Part shown: piece after piece, positions 25,686 to 37,136 of the stretch
How the letters are laid out: each line of letters opens with the position of its first letter
Numbering within the stretch: the first letter of the stretch is position 1
NCBI GenBank assembly: GCA_001632425.1
Contig: KV425582.1
Coordinates: 268,000-329,540 of the forward strand
Reading direction: 5' to 3'
Source of the DNA: Neolentinus lepideus HHB14362 ss-1
Taxonomy: Eukaryota > Basidiomycota > Agaricomycetes > Gloeophyllales > Gloeophyllaceae
Length of the DNA stretch: 61,541 nucleotides
Notes under the pieces: generated by a model
Seen by the model: the letters and a program-made list of their open reading frames with translations, nothing else
The model's database searches: none
Told to the model about the DNA's origin: nothing
Position numbers and translations under genes: made by a program

Positions 25686-28600
25686 CGGCAGAAGCAGCAT
25701 CAGAAGAAGCAGTGGTCAAAGCGGTGGTTGAAGTAGCGGTGATCAAAGTAGCATTGGAAGTAGCATCGGAAGTAGTGGTGGCAGTCCAAGCGGCAGAAGA
25801 AGCGTCAGAAGAAGTGGTGGCTGAAGTAGCAGTGATCGAAGCAGCAGCAGCAGTCGAAACAACAGCGGTCAAAGCAGTGGAAGTCAAAGGAGGAGTGGGG
25901 GTTGAAGAAGCACTGGGAGGGGTAGTGTTGCGAAGAACAGGTCGAGGAGGCAGGGGAGGAAGAGGTATAGTTGGACTAATAGCAGCCCTAGGGGTGATTA
26001 CACGTAAGTACAGCAAAGAGAAAGCGTTCAAGGGCTTACAGAGGATCAACAATCTCAAAGTCATCATCGTCATCTTCCTCTACCCGAGAGCGTTTGGATC
26101 TCTCTCTCTCTGAGCCCTCGTCAGCCTCATCATCACCAGCAGACCTCTTATGTGATGCTGCACTGGTGTCACCATCACCGTCAACCTCCTCGTCATCACC
26201 ATCCTCACCATCATCCTCACTATCCTCCTCTACCTCGTCATCATCTCCACAAGAAGCCCAGTTGAAGAGACCCCGCTGGATCCTGTTTCTGCGCCAAGTA
26301 GGGTAATTGTCAATAGCGGCCTGCTCAACCTTCCAAGAGTTTGCACAGAGACGGAGGACTGCAAAGCGGCTCTCAAGCTCTGACGCAAGCACTTGCCTGA
26401 GGTCCGCACTAGCACCGGTGCCCCATTTCCTAGGAAGTAAGCCCTTGTCCGACATACCAACCCACACGCCACGGAGCGCCTTCCGGATCTCGGTCCCCAA
26501 GTACCCGTCAATGGGTTCACCATTCTCGTATACCACATAGAGCATCTTCACATTAATACCCTGTGAGGAGCGAGAGCGCCCCTTCTTGCCCTTCGAAGCA
26601 GATGGATCTGTGACGCCGAGCAGTTCCTTCTTCTTTACAGTCCAGCTTCCCTTGTACCAGTAGAGCTGATCCAATTCAGCTTGAGTCATCTTCGCCGGGT
26701 CTGGGAAAGGTGCGCCACTGGGAAGGGGGGCCAGAGCGCCCACTGAATCATGCCCAAGTGCTCGGCCAAGCGTGTCAGCACTGTTGAGTGAATCTGACAG
26801 CTGGTCGTATGCCTTCCTGCTCAAGCATGTCATTAGTAGGCTCATTAGAATGCAGATATTGAACAATTACTTATAAGTTTCAGCTTCTACCCTCAATTTC
26901 ACGTTGTCTTCCTTGGCCTTGAGAAAGTCGAGTTGAACCTTTTGATATGCATGGTAAAGTTGGATATATGCACCATTTTTTGACTGACAGAGAGACAGAT
27001 GTGAGGCAGAAGCAATTACTTGAATTAGACCTCGCCAAACATGACTTTGCCATTGACCTCAATCTACAGAGCATCATAAGTGACCTTACATTCAAACAAT
27101 GGATAAGGTCTATACCTTCACGTTGCGAGATGTGCGAATCTTATTTGTTGGCTTCAAAAGCTCCTTCCAAGCAGATCTTGCTATCTGACCAGTAGGAAGT
27201 CGAAGACGTGCCCATCGTGTAACCTCCATCACAGGATCAGCAGATGGGCCGTTATGTTGATGCATATAGTCACCCAGAGCACGAGCCTCGGAATTGCTTA
27301 CAGGACGAGATGTACCATCAACAGCCCGCAAGAGAACATAGGAATCACCAATAGGGAGTGAGCCACGCGGGTGGATGTTCTTTGGTGGGACAAGATCAGG
27401 AACCATTGCCTTGAGCGCATTCAGCTGTGCTCGACGGACACCACGCTGCATGATATTAGCATACGGAAGCGTATCGGAGTGCATCTCAGCACCCATAATC
27501 TGTATAGCACCCTCGCAGGTGTACTGTGAACGGCAAATGTCAGGACCATGGCGTACAACTTCGGCAGGCAAATGAAGGACTGTATGAACAGAGGGTCGTA
27601 CAAAATGAAGGCGGCTCTTCTTGCGCTGGTAGTACAGGAGCTCGAAGTCTTGCACCCAGTCTATCAATGCTTGCTGTGCTGCCTGGAGTTCTACAATTGA
27701 GATGCGCTTCTGAAAGAGAATTCGAATCGCAGAAACAAGACGACAGAAGTGTTTCCAGTAATGCTTTGGTAGGATTTCATAAAAGACACCAGGGCCAATG
27801 ACGTAGAAATACTGCAAGAATTCAGTTGCCTTATATCCACTGTTGATCTTCTTTTCTGGGTTTCGTGGTGGTCGATCAAAGGAACCAGGAAGATATGGTG
27901 TTGCTGCAGCAACGGCAAGACCATGTTGCTTCCATGTTTCTCCGGTAAGACATATCCAGTCCCAGGTATTGTGATTATCTTCAGGATCACATTCAAACGT
28001 TCCACGCCAGAGCGGAATGAGGAGATCCGGGATATTAAGAAGTGGAAGATGCATTATATCAGTCGAAAACATGGATGGAACACCGAGAGAGCGTGGTAGC
28101 CCACTGAGGATACTAGGCCTACATATTCCCGTCTCCAAGCGACGGATCTTGTACTGCGTAGCATTGGGGGAAGTCATTACGTAGCGCAAACTGCTGGTAT
28201 ACTCTTGATTCGGGTTTCGACAGATCAGTGATGGGTCATCAAATGAAATGTCTGGATGGGTGCAGCCTTCAACAATATAATCTTCTTCAATCGGTTTAAG
28301 TCGTACAGGGAAGTATCGACTCTCGGGTTTACGCCGTCCGGGAAGTTTGCACCAGACCCGGCAACCACGTCTGCCCTGCGCTCCGACTAAGCCGCTGAGC
28401 AGAGCCATTGCTGGACCATCGGCAAGCCCCAGCAGAAAAAATGGTCTTGATATGAATGTTCGGTCAATTTTTGCATCCCAAATACGTAGCCCTTCATTCT
28501 GCAAGGCAGCGACATGGTGGAGACCTGGGAACATGAATGATTCGAGATGCTTTGGCTTGTTCGGACCTGGGATGAATCCACCGAAAAGGACATGGTGCTT

Positions 28601-29692
28601 CTTGTACCGCTGCTCGGGGTTGTGATCTGCTACCAGCCATATATACACCCAACAGTCAGAAGCCTTATATCGATAGAGTTGGGCACCATCAATAGAAAGC
28701 ATAAGAACCATGTCGTCAGGTCGAATGTCGCCTCGCTTGACAGCGTTAAGGTACTCTTTGCCGCAGAGAACATCGTCATAGAGTGAGACAGATCCTTTGT
28801 TCACCTTCAGCTGATCGACGAGCTCCTTTGTCTTCCTCTCACGATATCGCATATTGTCTGCCCCTTCTGGAGTTCGCCAAAGTGACTGAAGCTGCGGGCC
28901 AACTGGAATGGTATAGAACTCTTGACGAGGTACCTTCTTCTTTCTTGTGCTTCTCTGTAGGTCATACCGGCTCAGCCTGCAGGTCGGACACTGAGTTGCA
29001 TTCAACCAGAGCCCAGTATATGCTATGCACCCAGTTGGGCACATATGATGGATGAGGGGTACAATACCAGTCAGATCTTCAAGTGCGCGCATCGCCCGAG
29101 CAAAAGAGAGCATCTGAGAGTCCGGGTGACGCCGCATGTAGCTCTGATAGATGCTCGTGTAGATTGATTCAGCACCATAGCCGATCGAGATGAGAATATC
29201 AAGCGAGAAGCGTACATCAGGGTCAGTTATAGCCAGCTGCTGCTCAGGAGGGTTCCGAAGGCGTGCTGTATACTCTGGACCTAAGCTATTGTGCTCATCA
29301 CTCAGTAAGGCGGCTTTGAGTAGAGCGATAAATTCATTGTTTATCTTGCAGTCTTTGATACGAGACTCTTCTGTAAGGCCTGCGCCCGGGTCAAGATCCT
29401 CTGAGTCATCTGGTGGTGCAGCAAAGGTCGCAGAACCAGCAGAGTCTGGATCATTGTCAGCATCATCGAGGCTACCAGGATCAGGACGTTCTTCCCAAGA
29501 TGTCGCAGCCGTGGGGTCACCAGCATCAGCAGTAGAGTCATCAATAGACCCAGCGGAAGCATCCTGAGAGTCACTTTGAGCATCACTAGAGCGGTCACGA
29601 TCAGGATTCTGTGTTGTCCCTTCCTGAGAAGCGTCAAAGTCAATTGCGAAATCACTAGGCAAATTGGCATCATCTGGCAAGTCGATATCCAT
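25174..29692 (-). CDS. Tnp2-type transposase with acidic and Ala/Thr-rich tail
   Basis: The main exon (29692 to about 27115) encodes about 860 residues. It starts MDIDLPDDANLP with an acidic head. It then has a zinc-ribbon-like CPTGCIAYTG...CPTCRLSRY, the segment LMLSIDGAQLYRYKASDCW and FGGFIPGPNKPKHLESFMFP, then FFLLGLADGPAMALLSGLVG and MFSTDIMHLPLLNIPDLLIP. These are the core of basidiomycete Tnp2/Transposase_21 proteins; SIDGAQ and LADGPA are candidate acidic catalytic sites. Short exons (IEVNGKVMFGE, then SKNGAYIQLYHAYQ) follow, then KKAYDQLSDSLNSADTLGRA with a very acidic stretch, an Ala/Thr/Ser-rich stretch, NLALQEWCEANPGGREKDWK and an end at the TAG 25174-25176. All joins are GT-AG and keep frame. 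I merge these into one gene of about 1,400 residues; the tail could instead be a second gene. Confidence 0.8.
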
Positions 29693-31257
29693 AGCTTCAT
29701 TCTACAGATGCATTAGGTACAAATGGGAAAGCAATACTCGACGTAGTACTTACCTTGATAGCGGGAATATCTCCGCCTCTATTAGTACCAGAGTCACCGG
29801 GAATAGCTTGACCAGCAGCGTTCAGAGAGACGGTGACAGGCTACAACACACAACAACCACCAAAAACACCTAGAAAATGCGGAGGGAACTCCGTCTAATA
29901 GTGTCAGTAGTTGAAGGGCAGAAGGGTAAAGCTCGGGGGAGGTGAGGAATGCAAAACAGAACACTAAGTGGCACCGTATATCTCTTTGTGAGTAGACCCA
30001 GACGCTCTTCAACTCTTCTAGCTCCCTAACTCCCTTACTATACGTGTCTCGGCGCCGACTCAACGCTTCTCGGAGGGTTCTCGGAGCCGGGCTAGACCAG
30101 CTTGTCCTTTTCGGGGACTCGGACGAAAGTCGGACGATAGACTGACAGGTTCCTCCACGCCGGAGGACTTTGATGACGCGATAAGAGGGAACGCCGGTGC
30201 AGAAGACTCAAGAGAGAACGCAATAGGGATGATAAACGCAAAGGTAAACGCAAGACCTCACGCCGAGGTCTTATTAGAACGCAATTCGGACGCAACGAGG
30301 CTTTGAGATGTGAACTGTGAGGTAAAATTCGCTGCTGGAAAGGAATATACAGGACGCCTAAAGTACTAAGTGACCCGAAGTCTAAGAAACCGCTAAGTCC
30401 GAGACCGCCTAACGCTCCATGCGTCTACAATCAGAGAATACAACCAGAAATACGCCGCCGAGTCTCGCTAAACTCCCAAGCCGCTCGCCAATCGCCCGCC
30501 GCATACTGCTCTTATTCCGAAGCACTCTAGGCGGGTCAGGAACCGCCGCCCCAGGGAATATCCTTCCATCTTGAGCCCGTACAGCGCCTCGGTGCGTCCT
30601 GACGACTCGTGCTTGATGACCATCGCCTCGAACTTCATAAGGAGGGCTGACCGAGTGTTGCGACGATACCGGATCGAAACGGTGGCACACGGCATCCTAT
30701 CGTACGACGACCAATGACCGCCGAGTTATTGCGAGGTCGGTCGGAAGGTAAGATCAGCTGGTCTGCGTCAGGAAGGCTGATATGAGTGACTCAGCGTGTT
30801 TCGGCGCTTGATGGATGCACCGAGTGCTGCGACTCGCTGCCACGGAGAGAGTAGGCTGAGTTCCGGAGGTTCCGAGGATCGTCGTATCGTATGGAAGGGG
30901 CAGGGTGTTGAGTAAGCGTCGCCGATGCCATCGGTTCCGTCGTCCGAGCGCATAAGCAACATTCGACAACCTCGGCGTATCCTGAGTCATCGAATTGAGT
31001 CCCGGTATAGCACCGACAGGCATGCGGCGCGGCGAAGTGTCCACTGCTCGGCGGTGACGTCAGTATCCGGCGGTGTGCATCCTCGGGTATCGCCGACGTA
31101 TTGAGTCGTAGCTCGGTGAACGCTCGGAGATTCGTCGGTGGTCTCGGCACTTTCCGCATCGTGTCGAACACGCCGAAAACGCGTTTTCAGAGGCTAGCGA
31201 CGCTGGAGGCCTATCAACGGGCAAGGATACTGCAGGTTTCTTTCCCTGCGTGAGTTT
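29693..31257. other. Non-coding part of the transposon
   Basis: About 1.6 kb between the transposase start and the small Cys/His frame. It is rich in CG dinucleotides and in short TCGG/CCGA words, unlike the flanking coding parts. Open frames are short. It may be a 5' leader, a large intron, or subterminal transposase-binding sequence. Confidence 0.4.
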
Positions 31258-31461
31258 TCATTTGCTCTTCTTGGATGGTTTCGTGGTCTTTGCTATTTTT
31301 ACAGCCAAGTCTGCGAGCTTCTTCTTCGCCTTGGTAGCTAGAAACTGTTTGAGTGCCGGAGACTGTTTATCTTCCTCGCGATGCTGGGCATGTCTAATAT
31401 AGGTAGTCTGAGAGACTTCTTTTGCAGGAGCACAGTATTTTTTGCAGTTGCAAGTAGGCAT
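31258..31461 (-). CDS. Small Cys/His frame in the transposon, possible zinc-finger N-terminus
   Basis: A 67-codon frame starting MPTCNCKKYCAPAKEVSQTT, with C-x-C-x4-C and then a nearby His-x2-His (TYIRHAQH), ending in a Lys-rich tail. Tnp2-type transposases often begin with a short Cys/His motif of the form C.C...C...VS..T...H, so this may be the first exon of the transposase or a separate DNA-binding accessory protein. No splice donor that would join it to the main exon 1.6 kb away is evident. Confidence 0.45.
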   Translation of the reverse strand: MPTCNCKKYCAPAKEVSQTTYIRHAQHREEDKQSPALKQFLATKAKKKLADLAVKIAKTTKPSKKSK

Positions 31462-31701
31462 AGTACGTCGTAGGTAAGATGTGTAGTATCTCTCATGGCC
31501 ACAAGACGGACTTAACGAAATCGTGACTCTGGCGACGCCACCGGCAAAAGCAGCCGCCCAGAAAGACTTACTTTTCAGTCAGAATCCAACTTGCCGCTAT
31601 CAGCTTTCTGATAACCTGATGATTTTCCGGACTCAGGCAGCGACGATAGATTTTATAAGATTGTATAAGGTTTGTTCACATTTATAAAGATCCGACTATA
31701 C

Positions 31702-31736
31702 TACTATCGACTGTTATAGACGCGATTTTCACTGGG
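31702..31736 (-). repeat. Right terminal inverted repeat of the Tnp2 transposon
   Basis: Exact inverted partner of 23449-23483. Confidence 0.9.
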
Positions 31737-31899
31737 TCTCAGATGCGGGATATGTGTCTCGCAGATAGTAAAATATGTTTTTCAGCGCGTACAGTACACA
31801 GACATATCTTACGTAAGCTGTAAGTGTGACAAGTCACCGGCGTGGGAGACCGCGTGCAGTGAGAAAACAACTCCAGCTGTGGCGCGTCGCTCTCAGATA

Positions 31900-31958
31900 C
31901 AGCTTTCTCAGAAAGCAACAGAAAGCGAAAACTGTATCTAGAACTGTAGGGCACTAAT
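31900..31958 (-). repeat. Right inverted repeat of the outer element
   Basis: Inverted partner of 23200-23258. Confidence 0.85.
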
Positions 31959-34844
31959 AATTGTTGTTACTATCGTTGGATTCTGTCTGGCCAAATTTGG
32001 GGACTATGCATGAAGTTTTGAAGCTGGAGAGGACACAAAATGATGCCGGCCCATATCGGACGCGAAAAGTCGTCACACGTGGGTCACGCAGCCTACCAGA
32101 GCTTACCGCGCCAATTTAGTCCCGCCTTTGTCACGATTAGGTGCAGTGACCCACTTCGTCCGCAAATCCTCAGCGCTATGGGGTTGATATGGAAGGTGTG
32201 TCTTTCCAAAGCCGAGTGGTGCCGGTGGTGTTTGAGCGTTGAGCTTTTAGATCTACTCGATCATTACACTCACGTTTTCGATGGTATTTCGTTACCATTC
32301 TGATTTCGCAAGCATGCTCTACGAATACACCTATATACCAACCAGTTAAGCTCCTGGTTTCCTAGGATGTCAAAATTGACCAATTCTGTGAAAATCAGCG
32401 TTTTTACGGAACCGGTAAGACGATAGTAATTCTCATTGACTAAGCTCTTGCGTGGTGCTCTAGGGTCCCCAATAACATCGACGAATACCTTTTCAAGATG
32501 GAGGGTTGGATGTTCAGATGGAAAAGGCCACTTCATGTCCGGACTGGCCTCCGGTCTCTGAAACCGATTTTTCTGCCCCGCGGCCCTACAGGCCGTCGCA
32601 GCCACAAAATGCTGTGACAGCTAGCTGCAAAACGATAGGGGTTCTGACAAATGCCAGAACGTCGCTTCCAAGCGCCATCGTCTCAGAGACCCGAGCAACT
32701 CCGACGAGCTTAATAATCCCGAGGTATCTGCCAGAGAGACTCTGAGAGAGTCAACGATGTCCGGATAGCCTTCCTGACTGGGGCCCCAACGGTGTCCGGA
32801 CTATAATTTCGGCCAGATTCAACTCTTGGCCTCTGCTGGCAGGGGTTGTCCCGCGACAACGAAGTCTCGGTACAAAAATTACCCTGATCATACACATCCG
32901 CTCCAATTGCTGGCTGCGTTGCAAGTGTAGGTGGCTCTCCCGCCACAAGAAGACATGACAGCACTGCCTAACACCGCGGTGCTGAGATAAGGAGGTATTT
33001 CGGGTGCTCTTCTAGAATAATATAATCTATATGGAGACTGAATGAGGTTCTCCAGCTCAAGGACACTACTACTGGTCCTGAGCAAGTCTAGAAGCCTAAT
33101 GCATGAATAGGGCTATTCAGATCTGTGATGTGCGGTGGAGGAGTGGACCTGTTGGACAAGATACTGGAGTACGGTCCCACCTTAGCTGTTTCATGATTAT
33201 TCTGTCGATACAGAGTGCAGTCGTTTACTGACTGGAAATACTGACGTCTCTTCAGGAGGTGGTGTAGAGCGTGCCATTTCAAACATGACAGCCTAGAGGT
33301 AAACTGTCAGATTTCTTCTCTGCACGATATTTCTCACATGCCCTTCGATATAATAGATACCTCAAAGGCAATGACACAGTGACAACTTTGCCAACCGGTC
33401 AGTAAGGTCTATATAATCCTGACATCGCTCTGACTCGTAAGAACTGGTGCTACAAACTTACCAGGGATAGGCTTCGACATGCAAGAGTGTCCCTTGCCTG
33501 GCTATTCCGTTTTCGCAGTCCAAAAAAAACGGATCTAAGTGAGTCTAACCGAGGAGCCTCCTGGTTCCTGACCACCTCGCGCGGCATCCTCATGTCGTCG
33601 CCGTATCTGGCGCTGCCGCGTATCTCAGACTGAGACACTTTCAGCAGAAGGGACGCAGACCTGGGGACAGCATGTCGAGAAAGGGGCTCCGTTTCTTCCT
33701 CTCCGACGTTCACTTGCTGCCCTTCCAGGTGTAGAGTCGCGCTCATGTCACGTCTCTTCCTACGTCTGATGTATCTTCGTCACTGTCCTCACAGCGGCGC
33801 GTATTCGTGCCTGGCTAATTAAATACGAGCGAATAGCTGCTTGCAGGTGAGCATTCTCGGATATTACCCGTTGACATTCTCAAACTGCAGATCTTGAATA
33901 GGTTCGTTAATATGGCTAGGTTGTTGTACATCGTAGTGACGGCGTTCTAGGTGCAGGGTTGAGGCCTTATCATACGGCAGTTGAATATTTCAATCTAAAA
34001 TTATCACGTCGTTATAGCAGTGGGTGCAACTGCCCTTCCCTTTACCCAGCGCCCTCGTCTTGTAGGAATGTGGAGGAGCGTGCCGTACCATTGTATCCTC
34101 ATCCCTCAAATATGCGTCAATTAAGACTCCATATCCTCTGCATGGTAATGCCAGTCTTATTCGTCCCGTAGACTGCCCCGGACCGATAGAAGAATGAATC
34201 CTGCAGTTCTGACTGAGGCGCAACCGAAGCGACCGTGGTACCGAGGCATCTTAATACAGACCATCGCCCTGAGAAGTGTCACGATGCGGGAGATTCAAAA
34301 AGTTTATTGACCGCAATCTGCCTTCGAGTAACGGCAAGTAAGGTCTAGACAAGCACCACCGATCATATACATAAGCTTACATTCAATCAAGAACCAATTG
34401 GAGAGGGTGACACTGAAGAAGCATCTTACAGAGTTCGGATCCTGGAAGAGTATGCTTCCTATGACGACATTTGATGGCTCGGCGCAACACCAACCGCTAT
34501 CTTCGTATCTCAAATTTTTGTGGAGCGGAAGCAATCAAAGTTTGTCAAGGGGGCCAAATCTGAGAGGACAAGTCCTGTAAAAAGAGGATCATCGTAATCT
34601 CCTGATAGGTGATCGACTGGATCAGCACGAACACCAAAACATCATTCAACGAGGGCTTCTACCGGATGATCCTTGTGAACGCTGACTGAAGTTTCCCATT
34701 TACGGCCACGGTCGTGCGCGCGCGAGCAGGGCACCGATAATCCCAAGACCAACTTTGAATTTAAACACACAAAGAACACCGACAGCCGTGAGGATACACA
34801 AGCAGCCGAATCGGCATTGTATACATACTAAAAAGTACACAGGG
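31959..34844. other. Interval of 2.9 kb with no recognised gene
   Basis: Between the transposon and PRP17. The longest frames (99 codons on the minus strand at 33450-33746 and 111 codons at 32270-32605) show no motif I know. The composition is more AT-rich than in the flanking genes. It may contain old, decayed repeats. Confidence 0.4.
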
Positions 34845-36908
34845 TTAATCCTACAAGCCCACGGAGTTAGTCAATGAGGAAGATGGAGAAAGAACTAAAA
34901 CCAGATACTCACCCATAATTTTATCAGCCCATCCCACGACGCGGTGACCACCTTCGACTAAGCAATAGAAAGCAGAGACATTAATAATTTATAGCGTGTT
35001 CTTTTTGGAGTGAAACTCACAGTCTCGTGCGGTAACCATTCATGCGCGATGACTACCTTGGAATGGGCCTTCAGTCTCTTCTTTATCCTACCCGTCTTCC
35101 ACTCCCAAAATACAACATTGCCCTCAGCGTCCCCGCTTGAGATCCACTTTCCATCAGGTGAAAAGCCGACCTGGCATGCATAACCAGCGACCGTATGACC
35201 AGCGAAACGTTTTTTGCGGTTCTGTCGGAAGGTATCCGTGCTGTAGATAAGGATCTGGTTGTCTAAGGATTGCGCGGCGAAGTACTTGTCTGTGGGAGTA
35301 TATCTAGTTAGAATAAGTTATCCGGCAACGTGACGCGCAGCACGTACTGGATGGATGTAGTGTCACAGCAGGCATCGAATGCATATATGGCTCGGCGATA
35401 TACTTGATTACCACCGGGATATCCCAGTCCCAGGCACGAATCGTTTTGTCGTCTGAGGTCGTGACAAACCGGCGGTTCTCATCCACAAAGGTAATGGTAT
35501 TCACAGGACCGAGATGTTGATCGTATTCTTGGGTGATCTCGCCCGAGTTCATGTCGTACTTAGGCGTAATCAGCCAATCATGTGAAGAAGCATGTTTACG
35601 TGATACTCACTTGGACGATCTTCTTATCGCTCATACCGGCTAGGAAGATGTGTTGCTTGTCCTCATCCGGATGAAACCTTATGCAGTACGGGATTTTGCC
35701 GCTACTAAAACGCTTCAGGCATTGCCCAGTCTCCGTGTCCCATAACTTCATTGTTCGGTCGTAGGAACACGAGAGGAACTTGCGACCATCGTTGGAGAAT
35801 GCTAGATCCTTCACGGCTTTCACGTGGCCGTGGAATGTCCGTACGCAGTTACCATGTGTGTAGACATCCCAAAGCTGCAAGTATCATGAGTGCGATCCAA
35901 ATAAGCACTAGCACCACCTACCTTGATCTTCGTATCCATCGAGCCACTCAACATAAGATGGCCGGTATTTGGGAAGAGACGGATGACCGAGACAGCGTTC
36001 GTATGACCAGTCCAAGTGTGCACGCAAACCTTCGGAATGAAACACTCTTGGGAACCTGGCTCTTCCTGTAACTGCGGTGCCTCCGATACCGGTGGGTGCA
36101 TGTATGTTCGGCCCTGATAATCCGCCATTGACTTGCCGTGGAAAACTGATGTCTCCTGACCAGGCGCGCCGCGTTTCGGCTTCGCTTTCTTCGTCTTCAC
36201 CTCTTCCTCAGGCTCCTCCTCTTCTTCCTCCTCTTCCACGTCTGCGCCTTCAGGCATGATACTTTGCGGTTCATCACCTTCCCACGATGCCCATGGCCCA
36301 ACATATGCACCCTCGCCATCGACAATTTCTAAATCTCCTTTGGCGTTTCTCTTTCGTTTTAGCTCCCTTACCCGCTCCTTCGGTACTGCGACTGACCCCA
36401 AGGTAGCATATCCATTAGCGGCGGCCGCCTCAGCGTTCCCTAGAATGGCCGGGGCGCTGGGATCTATTGATGGGTTGGCCGAGTATCCAAGGATCGAGTA
36501 AGTCAAATGCTGTTGCCTAAAAGCGTGATCTGTCATCTCCTGCTCCTCCACGTGTCCCGCTAACGCGTTCTGCGTAGCAAATCGATTTGTCGGGCCGAAA
36601 GGGTTTTCGGGACCCTGTGTGGGAAGGATCATGGACTCGAGCGGGATATTGACATGCATTTGGGTGTCGGTTGGACGGGTGATGAGGGAGGTTTGGTTTA
36701 GGGGATCCTGCAGGCAGTCAGACTTACCTCACCAGGCCTCTAAGAGTGAGACGCGCACCTCAGCGAGAACATCTGGAGCTGCATTCGACACACTCGGGCG
36801 CGACGGCTCCTCCACGCGCAGTTTCTTTGCAGCCGGCAAAGACGAAAGGCTGAACGCATCCTGGCTGATAGAATGGCCTACCTCTTCGTCAGAGGAATAG
36901 TCAATCAT
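34845..36908 (-). CDS. PRP17: Pre-mRNA splicing factor PRP17/CDC40 (WD40 protein)
   Basis: A nuclear WD40 protein of the spliceosome needed for the second catalytic step; about 570 residues, matching the family. The start [14 protein letters not shown] (ATG 36906-36908) is followed, after one intron, by [20 protein letters not shown], a family hallmark, and by an acidic insert with poly-Glu near 36220. [20 protein letters not shown] comes next. The WD repeats begin with [20 protein letters not shown] and go on with [51 protein letters not shown] and [13 protein letters not shown]. The final Asp and stop come from a tiny last exon (GATTAA, 34845-34850) that completes the usual KLWD end. It is divergent from the Myb gene, with 228 bp between start codons. 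Confidence 0.93.
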
Positions 36909-37136
36909 AACACAAGTCGAAAGTGCTGCCAGACGTGTAGAACAACGACAACCCGATCGGACTGCAGCGTTAGAGGCAACTTCAAGTTTGGAACTCGGAG
37001 CCGCGCCACAGCTTCCATGCGTCACAGTAACCGAACTGTGATTGTCACAGTAAGTTCGGAGGCAGTCTCTGAGAATTTGGGCCAAATAGGGACAATGTCG
37101 ATTAACCTATGTTATGCTCTGCCCACCCGATGAGAA
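36909..37136. promoter_or_regulatory. Shared divergent promoter of PRP17 and the Myb/zinc-finger gene
   Basis: 228 bp between two divergent start codons must contain both promoters. I see no clear TATA box; CACAGT-containing words recur. Confidence 0.5.

Larger units (their letters stand above)
23449..31736 (-). mobile_element. Tnp2-type (CACTA/Plavaka-like) DNA transposon
   Basis: A cut-and-paste DNA transposon of about 8.3 kb including 435 N. It has perfect 35-bp terminal inverted repeats (23449-23483 and 31702-31736) starting CCCAGTGAAAATCGCG. The sequence TCTCAGA directly abuts both ends (23442-23448 and 31737-31743) and is the target-site duplication or part of it. Because this word is nearly palindromic, the boundary can slide: 7 bp if the ends are CCC, or 3 bp (TCA) if they are GACCC. 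The element codes for a Tnp2-type transposase on the minus strand. Its left end is present twice around the N gap. Confidence 0.85.
23204..31954. mobile_element. Outer short inverted-repeat element, split by the inner transposon
   Basis: Matching inverted ends of 59 bp lie at 23200-23258 and 31900-31958, with only two mismatches. Each end reads inward GTGCCCTACAG, flanked by TA on both sides, which fits a 2-bp TA target duplication (Tc1/mariner-like). Without the inner transposon the element would be only about 460 bp and has no coding capacity, as for a MITE. The inner transposon apparently inserted into it later. Confidence 0.7.

Noticed and set aside
26094..26306. Ser/Pro-rich plus-strand frame in the transposon
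   Set aside because: It is the reverse shadow of the acidic Asp/Glu-rich tail of the transposase.
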